Shown: one piece after another, positions 5,522 through 7,139 of the stretch
How positions within the stretch are numbered: the first letter of the stretch is position 1
How the letters are laid out: each line of letters opens with the position of its first letter
Assembly (NCBI GenBank): GCA_937907595.1
Contig: CALCXL010000311.1
Coordinates: 1 to 7,139 of the forward strand
Length of the DNA: 7,139 nt
Origin: an uncultured Pseudomonadota bacterium
GTDB taxonomy: Bacteria; Myxococcota_A; UBA796; UBA9615
Direction of reading: 5' to 3'
Program-made: the position numbers and the translations under genes
The notes under the pieces: generated by a model
The model's database searches: none
The model's input: only the letters and a program-made list of their open reading frames with translations
What the model was told of the DNA's origin: nothing

Positions 5522-6508
5522 GTGACCGCGCCGACCGAACCCCTCGACGTCGCCCCGGCGGAGCCCCCCGCTGATCCGGAGTCGCTGGACGCCGACGAGC
5601 TGCTGTCCCGTCCCCTCCTGGAGGCCACCGTGCCCGAGGGCGCGGCCCCCGATCGCGTCGACGCCTTCGTGCACGTCCGCTTCGGCCTGCCCAGCAAGAA
5701 GCGGGCGAAGAACATGGTCAAGCGCGGGGAGGTCCTGCTCAACGGCGCCCCGGTGGAGACGTCGCGCCGCGTGAAGGCCGGCGACCTCGTCGTGCTCCTG
5801 CCCCCCACCAACCCGCACCCGGTCTACGAGCGCGCCTTGCCGATCGTCTACCAGGACCCCCACCTGGCCGCGATCTGCAAGCCGGCGGGGCTGGCGGTGA
5901 GCGGCAACCGCTTTCGATCGGTGCTGCGCGCGCTGCCCTTCTCCCTGCCCCCCTCGGACGCTGCCGACGCCCTGCTCTACCCCCGCCCCGTGCACCGCCT
6001 GGACGTGCGGACGTCGGGCCTGCTGCTGGTGGCGCGGTCGGTGCGCGGGGAGGTCGGGCTGGGCCGCATGTTCCAGGCGCGGACGATCGGCAAGCGGTAC
6101 CGGGCGGTCCTGGCCGGTCGGCTGGAGGGCGAGGGCCGGGTGGACGCCGCCATCGACGGGCGCGACTCGGCGACGCGTTGGAAGGTCGTGGACTGCTTTC
6201 CGTCCCTGAAGACCCGCTGGGCCACGACCGTCGACTGCTGGCCGGAGACGGGGCGCACCCACCAGATCCGCATCCACATGGCGTCGCTGGGCGCGCCGGT
6301 CCTGGGCGACGACCTGCACGGCGAGGGTCCCGTCCTGCGTCGCGCCGGGCTCTACCTCTTCGCGGCGGAGCTGGACTTCCTGCACCCGGTGACGGGGGAG
6401 CGGGTGCACCTGGAGCTGCCCGAGCCGGCCAAGTTCGGCTCCTTCCGACGGCGGGAGCGGCGGCGCTTTGCGGCCTTCCACGCGGGGGACGTTCGAGGGG
6501 AGGGGTGA
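5522..6508 (+). CDS. RluA-family pseudouridine synthase with S4 domain, 328 residues
   Basis: Converts specific uridines in rRNA or tRNA to pseudouridine in the cytoplasm; which target cannot be told. After a Pro/Asp/Glu-rich N-terminal extension of about 42 residues comes an S4-like RNA-binding region (about 44-92: DRVDAFVHVRFGLPSKKRAK, GEVLLNG, VKAGDLVVLL). The catalytic domain follows: IVYQDPHLAAICKPAGLAV, motif II HRLDVRTSGLLL with catalytic D161, KRYRAVLAG, RTHQIRIHM from 245, and LGDDLHGE in place of the usual LGDxxYG. The C-terminus is basic (RRRERRRFAAF). Length is normal for RluA/RluC/RluD-type enzymes. GTG 5522 starts 6 bases after the radical SAM stop and has no clear ribosome binding site, which suggests translational coupling. 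The family is certain; the exact subfamily is not. Confidence 0.9.
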   Translation: MTAPTEPLDVAPAEPPADPESLDADELLSRPLLEATVPEGAAPDRVDAFVHVRFGLPSKKRAKNMVKRGEVLLNGAPVETSRRVKAGDLVVLLPPTNPHPVYERALPIVYQDPHLAAICKPAGLAVSGNRFRSVLRALPFSLPPSDAADALLYPRPVHRLDVRTSGLLLVARSVRGEVGLGRMFQARTIGKRYRAVLAGRLEGEGRVDAAIDGRDSATRWKVVDCFPSLKTRWATTVDCWPETGRTHQIRIHMASLGAPVLGDDLHGEGPVLRRAGLYLFAAELDFLHPVTGERVHLELPEPAKFGSFRRRERRRFAAFHAGDVRGEG

Positions 6509-6514
6509 TCGAGG

Positions 6515-6538
6515 CGACGTCCTGCGTTCCGGGCGTCG
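6515..6538. terminator. Possible bidirectional terminator hairpin between convergent genes
   Basis: The 33-bp gap between two convergent stops contains CGACGTCC (6515-6522) pairing with GGGCGTCG (6531-6538), 8 bp with one T-G wobble around an 8-base loop. Neither side has a T-run. Position between convergent genes is the main support. Confidence 0.4.
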
Positions 6539-6541
6539 GGG

Positions 6542-7138
6542 TCAGACCGCCAGGGGCAGCCGCTCCTGCAGCAGCGCGGTGGTCTCCTCGGGGGCGACGG
6601 GTCGACCCAGGTGGTAGCCCTGGGCCAGGCGGCAGCCCATGGCGCGCAGGCGGCCGGCCTGCAGGGAGGTCTCGATGCCCTCGGCCACGATCTCCAGGTT
6701 GAGGGAGCGCCCGATCTCGATGATGGCGCGCACCAGCTTGAGGGTGCGGCCCGACGCCTCCAGCCCGTCGGGTCCGGACACGAAGGAGCGGTCGATCTTC
6801 AGGGAGTCGAAGGCGAAGCGGCTCAGGTACGACAGGGAGGAGTAGCCGGTGCCGAAGTCGTCCAGGGCGACGTGGAAGCCGTGGCGACGCAGCTCGCTCA
6901 GGACCTCGGCGGCCTGCTCGGGGTGCTCCACCAGGGCCGACTCGGTCAGCTCCACGCGCAGCTGGTCGGCGCGCAGCCCGTGCGTCGCCACCGCGGCCTC
7001 CAGGTTGGCCAGGGGCCCCTCGCCCTGGAAGGCGTAGGCGGACAGGTTGACGTGCATGTAGAGGTCGTCGGCGCCGGGCAGGCTGGCCTTCCACGCGCCC
7101 AGCTGGCGCGCCGCGGCGCCGACCACCCAGGAGTCGAT
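6542..7138 (-). CDS. EAL-domain cyclic-di-GMP phosphodiesterase, C-terminal 198 residues (partial, runs off right edge)
   Basis: C-terminal part of an EAL domain that hydrolyses cyclic-di-GMP to the linear dinucleotide pGpG, lowering the second messenger that controls motility and biofilm. Reading from 7138, the frame starts IDSWVVGAAARQL and keeps the family motifs in order: HVNLSAYAF (metal-binding Asn), VELTES (Glu, near 6952), ALDDFGTGYSSLSYL (the Asp pair, near 6860), LKIDRSF (catalytic Lys, near 6800), IVAEGIET (Glu, near 6680) and LAQGYHLGRPV (Gln). All metal and catalytic residues expected in this part are present, so the enzyme is probably active. The protein ends soon after the domain. 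The EAL motif itself and any sensor, receiver or GGDEF domain lie outside the window. No start codon can be assigned. It is convergent with the RluA-type gene and not part of that operon. Confidence 0.92.
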   Translation of the reverse strand: MDSWVVGAAARQLGAWKASLPGADDLYMHVNLSAYAFQGEGPLANLEAAVATHGLRADQLRVELTESALVEHPEQAAEVLSELRRHGFHVALDDFGTGYSSLSYLSRFAFDSLKIDRSFVSGPDGLEASGRTLKLVRAIIEIGRSLNLEIVAEGIETSLQAGRLRAMGCRLAQGYHLGRPVAPEETTALLQERLPLAV

Positions 7139-7139
7139 C

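Noticed and set aside
4238..6481. Minus-strand open frame of 747 codons opposite the radical SAM and RluA genes
   Set aside because: It is antisense to two genes with complete family motifs, and its translation is low-complexity.
1..7139. CRISPR array, tRNA, rRNA, transposon or phage elements
   Set aside because: No regularly spaced repeats, cloverleaf, conserved rRNA segment, terminal inverted repeats or transposase/integrase motifs were seen on either strand.

Overview
The window is 7.1 kb of very GC-rich DNA (roughly 70% or more by eye), densely packed with genes whose third codon positions are almost all G or C. Two exported proteins carry clear lipoprotein signal peptides and there is an EAL-type cyclic-di-GMP phosphodiesterase, so the source is a Gram-negative-type bacterium. 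Base composition, the abundance of lipoproteins and promoters with a TAC-type -10 box very close to the start codon fit a Myxococcota or similar 'deltaproteobacterial' genome. This placement is inference, and no gene here fixes the taxon.

Layout, left to right. (1) A minus-strand pair: a 114-residue protein of unknown family (769-425) followed 13 bases later by the first 137 residues of a probable membrane protein (411 to beyond position 1). (2) A 223-bp divergent intergenic region (770-992) with candidate promoters for both directions and short direct repeats. (3) A plus-strand pair of lipoprotein alpha/beta hydrolases: a 776-residue prolyl-oligopeptidase/esterase-type protein with a full Ser-Asp-His set (993-3323) and, 8 bases later, a 339-residue hydrolase-like lipoprotein that appears to lack the C-terminal histidine loop (3332-4351). 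(4) A short gap with a hairpin and a good promoter, then a plus-strand pair: a radical SAM/SPASM enzyme (4424-5515) and, 6 bases later, an RluA-family pseudouridine synthase (5522-6508). (5) A 33-bp convergent gap with a hairpin, then the C-terminal part of an EAL-domain protein on the minus strand (7138 down to 6542, running off the right edge).

How they work together: the two hydrolases are probably co-transcribed and both lipid-anchored in the envelope, which suggests related esterase or peptidase roles outside the cytoplasm. The radical SAM and pseudouridine synthase genes are close enough for translational coupling, but no shared pathway can be read from the sequence. The left-hand pair and the EAL protein look like independent units.

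No CRISPR array, tRNA, rRNA, insertion sequence or phage gene was seen. The most distinctive items are the apparently leaderless radical SAM gene, the hydrolase that seems to have lost part of its catalytic triad, the radical SAM plus RluA pair, and a surplus of the palindrome CGATCG. None of these is clear proof of a new system.
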